Part shown: in pieces, positions 33,601-45,600 of the stretch
Numbering within the stretch: the first letter of the stretch is position 1
Layout: each line of letters opens with the position of its first letter
NCBI GenBank assembly: GCA_013339765.2
Contig: CM023457.1
Span: 80,596,192-80,660,191, forward strand
Length of the DNA: 64,000 nucleotides
Direction: 5' to 3'
Source of the DNA: Haemaphysalis longicornis
Lineage: Eukaryota > Arthropoda > Arachnida > Ixodida > Ixodidae
The notes under the pieces: model-generated
The model's database searches: none
Told to the model about the DNA's origin: nothing
Seen by the model: only the letters and a program-made list of their open reading frames with translations
Made by a program: the position numbers and the translations under genes

Positions 33601-36600
33601 GTAACTTAGGCAGGGGCAGGAGGGCCAGGTTGAAGGGCATCGGCGACAAGACCGACCTTTTGCGGGGTGCCCCTGTCTCCGAGCTCGATCGGGTCCTACT
33701 GTTCCTCTCCTATCCTTATGGTCGCCGTGCACTTGGTCAGAAAGTTCTCGACGTAGCCCGTCTTGCGGAGGTTTTCAAGCACGCTCCTGTGGGACACGTT
33801 GTTGAAGGACCCCTTGAGGTCCAACGTAAGCATCCTGCGGGGGGAGTGTCTCGTGCCCTTCTTGAACACGAGTTCATTTAAGCTGGAGGAGGACGTCTTG
33901 GGAGCACAGGTGCCCACCGAACCCGTACAAAAGTGGCCGGCATGTGGTTCGTCTCGTCAGGAACCCTTGGAGTTTCCGGAGAACCATGCGTTCCAAGACC
34001 TTGCCCCCGCAGGACGTGAGCCAGATCGGGCGCATGTTCTCGATGGTCAGCGGTTTGCCCGGCTTGAGAATGAATCTCACTTCTGCTTCCTTCCACTCCG
34101 CGGGTGCTTCCGAGCGTTCCCAGGCCAGGTTGATGTGGTCCAGGAGATCGGCCCTCACCGCGTCGCTCATGTTGTTCAGGAGTCTGTAGGTAATGGCGTC
34201 CCTGCCGGGTGCGCTCTTCTTGTTGCTCTCGTCGATGGCCGTCAGCAGTTACGTAGTGGTAAAGGGCTCGACCAGCTACGTATTTTCGTTGGCCCCGTAC
34301 TCCTTCGGCAGCGGGAACTGCCCGCGCTCCGTCTTGAGATACTTGGCCTTCAGGTCTTCGATGAGTCTCTTGCCGTCCCCGCCGTAGGCGTCGAGGACCT
34401 TTGTGAGGTTTCGGTTCGTGGCCGCCCTACCCTTCAGCGGGTCTACCAGGTATCGCAGGAGGCACCAGGTCTTAAGCGCAGACAGCGTGCCCTGCAGGCC
34501 GTCGCACATGCCCATCGAATTCTTCCGACACAGCTTGGCGGCGTACTCGGAGATCTGCTTGTTGCAAGGCTATGTGCCTGGACAGGTTTGTGTTTCTTCT
34601 CTGCCGCTTCCACGTCCACGTCCGGCAGTGTCGAGCCGCCCACATGTGCGCTAGCTTGGTGTCGATGAACGGCGTCTTTTCCGTCGTGGCGACGGTCTGC
34701 GTGAACTTATCGAGCGCGGCCTTCTGTTTCTCTTGCCTATTCCGCGTACCGTCTTCGACTACTCCTATCGGCCTCGGCGGAAGATTCGGCCGCTTCTGCC
34801 CCGCACTTGCGCATGCGGTCCCAGACGGTGATCCTCGCCTTGCCGAATTCTGCTCTGAACTTCGGTCCTCTAACATCACGCTCAGGATGTCGTGGTCCGG
34901 TGTCAGGTCGGCGTCCTCGTTGCGCAAGTCACGTGGAGAGTCCCCGCAAGCCACGAGAGGTCGGGGATGGTGTCCCGGCTTGTGCCGGCCCCGCTCCGGG
35001 TCGCTACCCCTGGCTCATTGAGGAGCTCCAGTTCCAGGTCTTCCATCGCCTTCGCGAGGGCCTTGCCCCGCTTGTAACCCCGCGTGGTGTCCGGGGCGTT
35101 GAAGCCGCCGAGGACCAGGAGCGGCCTGGTTCCCCGCCAGCTGCTTCGCCTGGCCCACCGTCTCGTCGAAATCGAAGTCCTGCGGTACGACCTGCAGTAG
35201 GCGCTCATCACGAACAGGTTCTCTTCGCTGCCTATAGTTCTCATGTGTATCTCGACCAGGGTGTGTTCGCAGCCCTTCTGGGCCTAGAGGTGCTGGGTGG
35301 CTGCCACGTTGCAGTGCACCAGGACCACCGTTCCTTCTTGCCACGGGTCAAGTCACGTATCCCGGGATTCTGGGTCTGCCGCGGGTTTCCTGGAGCGTGA
35401 TCCAGTCCCGCTTCTGGTCGAGGCTCTCGATGTGTAATTGAAGCTCTGCCGATTTTTTCTTGATTCCCTTGCAGTTCCATTGATAAAAGATCGTCGTCTC
35501 TCCCCGACTGTTGCGTCTCTTATTGTTGTTGTTCCTCTTCATCGCCGTCCGAGATCACCTGGCCGTGCCGACTCGCGACCACTCCCATGATTTTACTGGT
35601 ACTCGTGCGCCCCCTCCTCTTCCCGGAAAGGTCCGTGTGCCGCATTTTCGCCTCCAAGGACGAGGTCTTGGCGGCTTGTTGTTTCAGCTTGGTGGAGAAA
35701 TCCTCCATCCTGTTCTCCAGCTCGATCATTTCGAGCTTCAGGATTTCCACTTGGGACCCTAGGAGCTCCAGCTTCGTTTGCATGTTGTTCTGCTGTTTGG
35801 TTAAGTTGCTTAACGGCCGCGAGGACCGCCACCAGGCCGTCCTGTAGCTGTTGCATCTGACTGGGCTGTAGCGACGCTTCCTCCGGCTTCGAGGTCTCGG
35901 CGTCCACGTTCTCCTGATGGGGCGACGACGACGTGGACGGTCGCGCCTCCCGGTCGGGTCGGGGTGCGGGGTCCCGCCACCGCACCTTGCGTTTCGTGTT
36001 GGCGTCCCCGGACGCTTCGTTTGATTGAACTGCTCCAGCGAGTCTGCCGCTAGCTGATCTGCAGGTGCTGTTGTTGGATTTGAGCGTGTTCTGCTTTTCG
36101 ATTTGCTTTTTGAGATCCGCGCATTCGATACACTCGGCGGTAGTAGCGTTTTGTTTAGAGGGGGAAGAAGGGGAGGAAGGGGTGCCGAGGGGAGGGAACT
36201 TCTTGTTGCATGCGAGAGCAACGGAGACCTGTCGCACTTGTTTCTCGGCGTGCCTGCGTCGAAGGGACCCGGCCCGGGACTTGGACTTGGAACGGGACTC
36301 TGCTTCGTCGGCTGCTGCTCCAGCCACACTTGGCACCGCCCGACGTTGGCGCCCGGCGGCGGCCCCAGGGGCCGGTCGATGTCGTCCGGCCCGCGCCCCT
36401 CGCGCCGCGGGGCGTGGAGCGTCGTCGGCTCTGGTGGCCCCCCTTGCGGGCCGGTGTTGCCGACCGGCGGCGAGGGGTGTTGCTGCGTTGGGGTCGCGCT
36501 GTCGGATTACTGGGTTCTTGACTTCTTTCGGCATTGTCCCGTCGGCGCTTTGCAGGTTCGATCTGCACTGAAGGCGGTTGCCCCCGCAGGGTCCGCCCTT

Positions 36601-39600
36601 TGGGTCACAGCTGTGTTTGAAGTCCGGGTTGGCGACGCCGCAACCCTGGCAGATTCGGTTTTGGGGATTGGGGCACACGTCCATCCGATGACCGACGCGG
36701 CCGTACTGGTAACAGATATCAATCTACTTGAGCTACAGCGAGCACATACTCGACCAGGAGGTTCCCGTAACGGACGTAGTTCGGGACCTTGGGCCCCGCG
36801 AAGGCGATGAGAACGGGCTTCGTCTTGCCTATCCAGCTCGCCTGGAGGGCCGACGGGTTGTGCTCGTGCACCACGAGTTCTTGGATTTCTCGGGCGGTGT
36901 CCGTCAGCGGAACGCCCCGTATCACTCCCTTGTATCACTCCCTTGACCATCCCGTGAGGCGCCGACTCCCAAGCGCTCACCCCGTGGGGCGTTCCGTCGA
37001 TGACGAGCGCTCCACCATGGGCGTACTCGGCGTTCTCTCTCTTTGGTGTGCTAACGATGACGATGTTCTGTTGTCGATTCGGGCATACTACATCGCCCTT
37101 GGCCTTGACCCCGCCGACTTGCGCCGCCGCGGTGGTGGCTCCACCTATCTCCACTCGAGACACCTCGCAGTATTGGAGGCCGCCCCGGGGTCTCATGACG
37201 ATATTGATGTCATCGGGCGAGAGTTCCGGCGTGCGGGCGGCCCGCAGCAGTCTCCCCTTGTTCAAACTTCCCGCCTTGTAGTGACGTGGGTGTCCTCCGG
37301 TGGTGCCTCCTGGAGCGCCGCTATCTTGGGTTCCACGTCAACGACTCCTACATTGTCCACGTCGACCATCGCCATTGGCGGGTCCTCGGCCATCTTGGCG
37401 ATCTTGGTGAACTTGCGTTAGGTTTAGCTTTCCGTACTTTTTTCTGTTTGCGCTTTTCGCCGGCGGTTTTCCACCCCAGCCCTTTCGAGTCTTGTTCTGG
37501 TAAAATGTCTTCGCCTTCAACTTCGTCTCTAATGGCGGTCGACATTTTAGGTCAACATTTTAGGTACAGTGACGGAGGCCGGGTCTTTGTTCTTAACGAC
37601 GAGTGCCTCTCGGGGATCCGGATCCACAAAAGGGACTTTAACTGTTGAAAAATGGTCCCCTGCCCCGGATTCGGGTGTTCCGATGGTCCTTGAGACTTCA
37701 TGAATCCGTACGATGCACTTTCGGCGGGGTCCGAGTGGATTAACCTGACGCAATCAGCATAAAAAGGCAGAGCCGGGGCGAAGCACGTCCACACAACTCT
37801 CCATCCGGTGGCTCCCCCCCTCCCAACCTAAATAAAGGCGACTTAGAGGCGAACGTTTTCTTTTTTCTGCACGAATTCTGCCATGTATGTCCACGCAGGC
37901 AACGGTGAGTCAACGTTAGAGTGCGAGTCACTGTTAAGCTCTTGCTTGTACAAGGCTTTCGCGCAGAGCGTTAAGGGCCTCATTGCGCAGAAAAGACGGC
38001 GGCGGCGTCGACCGTGCCAGAAGGGTTAGGTTAGGTATAACTTTATTGTTGCCTGCAAAACGACGGTTTCTACTCGCCGCGACGCGGGCCTGGCATCGAC
38101 CTAGGGTTTGCTGTTACTCTGCACAGCGCCAACGCACCCCGTTGCCGGGTCGCCTGGTCTGTGTTTTTCGAGCGCACCCCGGGCCTGCTGGACGGCCCAA
38201 AGTTGAACGTCCTTGTCGTTACTGCGCACTGCTTCTTGGAGTTTCGGCGGACAGCTTTGTGTTCTGTCCTCCGGACGGAGACAGGCGGGGGACATACGAG
38301 GCAATAGGCTCTCTATAACGGCTATGACGACGCGAAATTAGGAAGGAATAGCAGCGACATTTCTAACAGCAGTGCACATTTTTTTCCACAAACACCTGTA
38401 GGCGCGATATACAAACACGGTAATTTAACATATTGCATCCCAACAAAAGAGCCGGGCTTGTACCCATCTTCAAACGGAATACTATCGCTTCCCTAAACAA
38501 TTGAGAGTTTTAGCTGACAGTCTTCGACGGTCCGCTCCGGACCGGCGGCCCGCTCAGCGCAACCGGAGCCAATGCCGGTAGCGGCAAAGCGCGCCACGCA
38601 TGCGCAAGAGCGCTTCCGCTTGCTATCGGAGCGGAGCCGACCGTGTAAAACGGTCAGCTAAAGCTCATTGATGCCTTCAGGGGCGGTATTCTCGTGTTTT
38701 GTCCGTTTTGTGTTCGTTTCAAAAGTGTCCGTTTTAAGCAAGCCCTGATTGGCTAAAAGCGAACGCCCAGATGTGACGCCATGCAAGCACGGCGGACTAT
38801 GAGCCGCCAGAGTTACTTGCTACGTCGAAGAGCTGCTTCTCGGAGCAGACGATTTGGAGCAGACGATTTTTCGTCTGCTTGCATGGTTCGCCTTGCATGG
38901 TTCGCTGGCGGAGCAATAAACACATAAAATACAGTTTCAAATAGGTTTAGTCGTTTAAAATGTGTTTACAAGGACAGTTGCGCAAAAGTCAACCCAAAGC
39001 CCGCCTACAACTGAAAGTACGTCACAACGAAACGGACGCAAAACGGACGTTTCTAAAACAGACAAACACGAGAATACCGGCCCTTATTTAATTACTCATG
39101 CCTTTTTGCCAGCTCCTGGTCGCGCCGGGCTATCTTATCTGTGTTTAAAGCGAAGCGCGTGTTTCCTCCTTTTGTGTGCCGAACCGGCAATCTTATTTGA
39201 TACGCAAAGAGTGTTGCTTTGCCGCCACTATCCTAGACTGTTCTTGTTTAATAGGAAATGTTCTCGATCTAAATCGATGTTAGCACAAACGATAGCAGTA
39301 AAGATAAACGCGTGCAGAGCAAACGCGGCGGCATTCGTTTCGCCGAAGATCGTCTGTGCACGACACTTTGTTGCAGCGCAAGTTCGCTCCAAGCAATTTA
39401 ATTTCCTCAAGCCGTGCGTTGTCCTTGGCTACGTGACGATATCATACAAGAAAAGTTGACCAAGGTGCTTCCGTTGTATACTATTGGCACTGCGCAAAAT
39501 TATTCCGGAAACTGCTGTGGCGCGAGCGCTTACAGCAGTTCCGTTAACCGAGGGTACACCATAGGGTTCCACTTACCGCGGTTTTCTGTGGGTACCGTCG

Positions 39601-42600
39601 ATGACTGCTGCGTAGTTTCCAATGGCGAAGAAGGTGTCCCAGAAGGTGAGGGTGGCGGTATAGAAGGAGGAGGAGGAGGTGGGGGAGGCGGAGGTGGCGG
39701 AGGTGGTGGAGGTGGAGGAGGTGGCGGCGGTGGCGAAGATGGGGGAGGTGGCGGAGGTGCACGAGACGGAGAAGGCGGGGGTGGCGGGGGATGGGTTGGA
39801 GGCGGCGGCTGAACTGCATGACAGAGACAGGAAAACCTCAGTCCCAGAAGTAGCTTCATGAATTGAGGCATCTTACACGCATACTTTACCACATATTTTT
39901 TGTGCGTGCGTGTCTGTGTGCATGCGCGTGTGCTTGCGTGCGTGTGCGTGTGTGCGTGGCGTGTGCGAGTGCGCGTGCGTGCGTGCGTGTACGCATGTGC
40001 GCGTGTGTGTGAGCGCGTGTGCGCGCGTGTGTGTGTGCGTGCGCGTGCGTGTGCGTTCGTGTGCGTGTTTGTGCGTGTGTGAGTGTGTATGAGTGTGTGC
40101 GTGTGTGGGTGTGTATGAGTGCGTGTGCGTGTGCGCGTGTGCACGCATGGGCTTTCGTGTGCGCGTGTTTTTGCGTCTAGTTCATTCTCGATCATGAAGG
40201 GGCGCCGCAATGCCCGTCTGTTGAAGATTACCTCCGATTTTTCGTGCTTATTTTTAACCCTGCATCTGAACAAGCTTACGGAGTATGGTTTTCGAAGCAT
40301 TTCGCGCAAGCAAGCACCGGCGGGATTTACTCCCTGGTACTGTGCCCCCTGGGAATTGAAACGATTTACGTACGTCCCATTGAACCGTTACCCTATCTTC
40401 GCTTCGCAACTACGCTTTTTAAGCACGCCCACTGGGCCTAGCGTAAATACCGTTAAACCTGGATATAACGAAGTTGACAGAAATTCGCATTTTTTCGTTA
40501 CATGCAGGTTTTCGTTACATGCGGATTTCGAGTTAAATCTCGCGGGAATGAAGCAGAAACGAAACCAATCCGGTAGGCATCAGTAATGCTGAACTCACCC
40601 TTGTTCGAGGATATATTTCACACTGAAAAACTGAGTGAATTGCGCTTGCTGCTACTGCACGGAATCCCAATTGCTTTTTGATACTTTTCGGTGCCTTGAC
40701 GCGTTTCAAGAACCACACTTATGCTGAAAGGGTGCCTTTCGCGAAATTCAGGCTGTTTTCTGCAGTCAAAAATGTTGAAGGGATGCTAGCTGGGACAGTG
40801 TACCGTAGGGCGGTGACGTCCTTCTTTCTCGCCGGCGGAAACGGCATTTAAAATTTCGAGTTTGTTTTGAAATAATTTTTTTTTTTCCTATCCAGGTAGC
40901 AGAAATGATCCATGAACCCATACGACAAATATCAGGGGATAGACGCGGCTACACGCCGAAGGCAGGCCTAGCACCTAACCGACACCGCACTCACACGTGG
41001 AAACGCACGAGAGATTGCGGTGCGGGAGAAATTTGCTAAATTTGTGCATTTCGTCAGCCGATTTTTCATTAAAAGGGCAAGAAAGCTTGACTCATCAGCG
41101 TAGCAAATTCGTTTCATGCAGGTTAACCGTCGCAACTCCTTCGTTACATAGAGGTCACAAACACATGAACTTCGTTAAATCCAGGAATTTGTTAGATAGA
41201 GGTTCGTTACATCCAGGCGTAACTGTAGTTGCGGGGAGATTGTGTCCCCCTACCAGGCAGCATTTCTGATAAGGAACTTCCAAGTTTGTTCTATGGAGGT
41301 GAAACGCAACTGCATGAATATCATTGACGATACCCTTGAAGCGGCTGCGCGGGTATCTTCAATTAGATAATGTCTCAGTGCTTTCTACGTCACGGTTGTG
41401 ACCACTGAACTCTCTAAATACAGAGAAGAAAAAATTATCTGCCCTTTAGGGTCCACTGCGTTTCCTCATTGGTGGGTCTTCCAGGCGTTTGGAAGAACTG
41501 GCGGAGCGCCTATGGCCTTCCGGACAAACACCACCATCGATAGTTGCTGCTGGAGCATGGACAGTTCATTCGGCCAATCCCTGAGAATAGTGCTTCAATA
41601 TAAGTTAGGACACAGCTTTTGATTGGCCGGTACGTGGCGTACCCCACACAATGGGCGAAACGTTGATACGGCCTTCATTTGAACACGTATATGTTTCAAG
41701 TGTCGGCAGTAATCGCGTTTGCGTCAGCATTACTCTGGTTTGCTGTTTCGTGGGCATTTTCTTGTGTGGAAGAGTGAATTTGCTTCTTCTGTTTTTTGTA
41801 TCCTTTAAGTAGTAGTTTTGGCTAGATCATGGGCTTTTCGTTTGGCCTCCGTTGGCAGCTGCACGGAGAAGTGCTTCGCGAGCGTGCAGGTTTGCTCTTT
41901 ATTTTCCTTCCAAAAACCGCTGTATCCCGGTGTCCAGTGAATTTTAATCATGCCATTAAGGCGCTTAAAGTCTTCCAAAGGTAGTTTCGGAATTGGACCT
42001 TGTGTCAGTAGGGCGCACACTTTCTCCCTCTCGGTTTCATGTTAGTAAAATTATGTTATATATTGCTGTGCGGGTGGCTGCCCAAACTACTGCTGAGGCC
42101 TCGAATTCGACGGAATGGCCACTGAGCAATAGCCAATAACCAATGCAATAGCCAATGAGCGTAATACTCTAAAGTTTAAAACCTTGCTCGCAACTCATTT
42201 GTCAACCGCATCGTAATAATTTCTGTGTGTAACGAGTTGCTTTTTTTCACATTTTTATGCCACTTTGAATAGTGCTATTAGTTGTATAACGAGTTCTGTT
42301 ATTATTATTGTCCTGTAATTCCAATTCTTGAATTGTATCCTACTTTATGTTCTTGGCCTGCAATTGCCTTTGTGTATGCTTGTTCGAACCCCCCCCCCCC
42401 TTATGTAATACCCCGTCAGGGGCCCCTAAGGGTAAATAAATGATGATGATGATGACCTGGTTTGTTCTTTGCTGACCTGAACTGCTCGTAAACGCGCGTC
42501 GGTGTAAACGTGGATCTGACGCGCGCCCCTGCTGGCTTTTTTGGCATAAAATTTGGCCCGGATGAGCCTATTCGCTGGATTGCATTCTTTGGACACATTT

Positions 42601-45600
42601 CTTGGGACAGATGCCACTTGAATTTGTTTTAGCAGTTGTGGTAGCAATATAGCCAGCTCTCCGTTAGCTGGTTATATTCTCGAATATTGTTCGCGTTGGT
42701 TCGTAGACCGCAGTACATACAATGAGTGTTCTGGTCTTTTGGAGGTAATTCGCAGTCGATCTTGTTGGTTGTGTCTGTGGACTGCCAGTACTTCTTCGAG
42801 TGTGTTGATAGTGCCTGTGTCTAGTAGCAGCTTAGTGCTGGCCTACGAAGGAAGTCTGAAGGTGATCTTTGGGGCTTCTTGGAGAGGAATGTTCAATGTG
42901 CTCACCTGCGTTTTACTGATATTGATGTACGGTATTTGATACCTGATTTTGGAGGTGATGAGTGCATACCTCATACTAAAACGGTCGTCGCCTAGGAATA
43001 CTCTGTTTATGTCAGAGATTCACCGAAACATGTCCAGAATATGTTCTCCATGTCTGATAATGTAAGTTACTGTCATGTGCCCCTCTCCGTCACTGAGTCT
43101 ATAGTGGCAGTCATAGAACCACGATGTGCTTGTCCAGGATGATGGTGGGCCCGTCAATGACACCCTAAGTTGAGGGAGGACATTCATTCGATGGCTATAG
43201 ACTCGCCAGAAACTTTTTTCTCTACGGAGTAGTTTAGTCCTATCTTAAAAATCGTGGCTTCTGTAGCGTCGATAGCCTGCTGTAGCAGTTGTACGAGTCC
43301 AGGACTACCCGTGTTAACCCATACGATAACATCGTACGCGTACGGGGTGTATCAGATGTGTGGCACCGATTCCGAGACCCGGTGAATCTTTAGCTTATGC
43401 AGGTCGAACAATGTCGGGAATAGAACCGAACCTTGGGGTATTCCTTTCTTTGCGGGCGTTGAAATTCTTCAGATATGTGTCCAAAAATACCAAGCGTTAG
43501 CACTATGCCTCGTAAAATGACTCTGACACAATTTCAGAGTCGTTCTCAGCGGTCAGTTTTAGCGAGTTCATCTAATATTACATCTTGACACTCGCTGTTA
43601 AAAGCTTCATTGAGATCTGTTGACAGCATACCTTCACTTGGGAATCGCTGGGCTATTTAGTGATATATTCGGAAATTTTAAGCAGTGCATCGTGTGTGGA
43701 AATGTTGGCTTGGTACTCCACCGCGTTGTATGGTAGAGCTCCGTTCCTTTCAAGATGATCCTGAATGCGGTACAAGGTCATACGTTCCATGATTTTGCCA
43801 GAGTTTGAGGTTAATTGATAGGTCGTAAATTTTTGACTCGCATTGGCTTTCCTAGCTTAGGAATACAAACCATGTTGCTAACCTTCCATTTCTTCGCCAC
43901 TGGTTGTTGTACCAGCCACATACTGTAAATTTCAGAAGTACCGACGCAACTTCCTCGGCTAGGTCCCTCAGAAGAGCCGTGGTTATAGCGTCCGGACCCG
44001 ATGGCTTGTTTCCTTTTATCTCACCTGTTTCCGTAATAATCTAACTTAATTCCGTCTTCATTAATCTTAATACGTCCATAATTACACCTTAATAATCATT
44101 ACCATTAGTCCTTATCCAGCCACTAATACATTTTACTCCACGTTTATCCCCCCTTACAAATGTTTGTTATCAATCCCCAATCAATCCTCAACTTTGGTAG
44201 TCTCTTATAGACGGTTAGCATGCTTTGGTTCGCTTCTGGCGCTTCTGGGGTCACGTGAATTTTTGTTCGTGTCGATGCCGGGATCCCTCAAGGTAACCTT
44301 CCAATGAAACACAATTAAGTCTTTGGCGTTGATAACGCGGCACAAAAAAATTAAAGAGCGCATGGATTCCACACGTTATTCTACTGGATTAACGATCACT
44401 GTCCCCAATGTGGACAGAGATTGTCGCCCGATCATTTTCGGAGTAATGCGAAGATTGTGTGTGGGATTGCATGCGAACGAGTTTCTTCAAAACACACAAG
44501 AGCCTGTATACATTTGTTTTCCCACTGTCAAGGACGAACCATTTTATCCATAGAATGCTCCGATGATAGAATGTTCCGGCGACGAATGCTCCGCGAAGCG
44601 ACGGCGCCGAGAAGAGGCGAGAATGGACCGCACGAAGCGGTATCAGCCGCGTGTCGTCTGTTACAGCGCGCTGCTACTTGCGAGCATACAGTTTCATACT
44701 AATATATACTAGAAGGAAATCTGTCGCTGCAATCGCGGGCCGCCGGGGGCGGCGCCATTGCCGCGAGCGACGTTCCTCGCCTACTTGGCATAGCTAGCCA
44801 CATGGCTTCTTTTTTGTCTCGAAGCCAAAATCAACAAAAAAGGGTAACATTTTTTTTCTTGTTCATCGTGCATGAAGGAGTCAGCATATTATCTCTATGG
44901 CATGAAGCTTCTGCATAATCACTGACAAATTATTCTTTTTGGTGGCTCAATTTTATAAAAATAAAACAAATTTCATGAACCTTCTACAGTAATATTGTTG
45001 CTTTGTTGCAGTCAGAGCCAACTTTTCAGCCTGTTCATGAGCCATGCCAAGGACAAGTGGAACGTGGCTGGCCGGTACATGACGGAACGCTCGCCGAAGC
45101 GCGGCTCCCCTGGACAGTGGCCCAGATTTCCCTTTAGTGTATATTAGTATGAAACTCTATGCTTGTGAGAGCTGGGAAATCTCGCACTCGAAGGCTGAAT
45201 TAAAAGAGATCAATATTCGTTTCTTTTTTTTTTTCGCTTGTGAAAATAAGAGAACGTTATTCCACCCTGTGTTTCCGGATATACTTATTATCAAAAACAC
45301 TGCCCCTTCTTCTAGTTTCCAACAGGGCCAGCATCGTATTTCATTCCTATACTCGGACAACAAGATAAGAACGGCAATACCTCATGCACGGTACCACTCC
45401 GCCTAAGCGACGGACCCGGATGTCAACGGGCTTGCGCGTTTTGAAAGGAGATTGCTATGAATACGTGATATCGTCTGCCTTTCCTCACGTGATTTGTTTG
45501 CCACCGCTGCAGTCGTTCATAAGCATAATAAGTCCAAAAAATCACGGAAACGGCTCGTGGCATGTTCGAAATATTCCCAATAACGCACTTCGTGCGCCGC

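Larger units (their letters stand above)
31052..37750 (-). mobile_element. Near-complete I/R1/LOA-type LINE, multiply frameshifted
   Basis: Read on the - strand: 5' UTR and gag-like ORF from about 37545, CCHC region near 36684, coiled region near 35800, APE-type endonuclease 35542-34900, reverse transcriptase about 34450-32970, RNase H 31850-31480, a C-terminal CPFCKK-type zinc knuckle near 31330 and a 3' end with TTGATTCTCTCTCTCACA at 31052-31080. Domain order and the presence of RNase H place it in the I/LOA/R1 group of non-LTR elements. Repeated frameshifts, a 13-bp tandem duplication (36919-36944) and a nested element (32106-32964) make it inactive. It lies in the last intron of the sushi gene, same strand. 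Confidence 0.85.

Noticed and set aside
33763..34668. 301-residue open frame on the + strand
   Set aside because: Antisense to the LINE reverse transcriptase; GC-rich codon usage of the RT leaves this strand free of stops. No domain.
35593..36684. 363-residue - strand frame as a host gene
   Set aside because: It is one frame of the broken LINE ORF1, with the zinc-knuckle sequence at its start.
39530..40309. 259-residue open frame on the - strand with poly-Pro and Thr/His-rich parts
   Set aside because: It is the complement of the (GGN)n and (GT/GC)n simple repeats; composition alone keeps it open.
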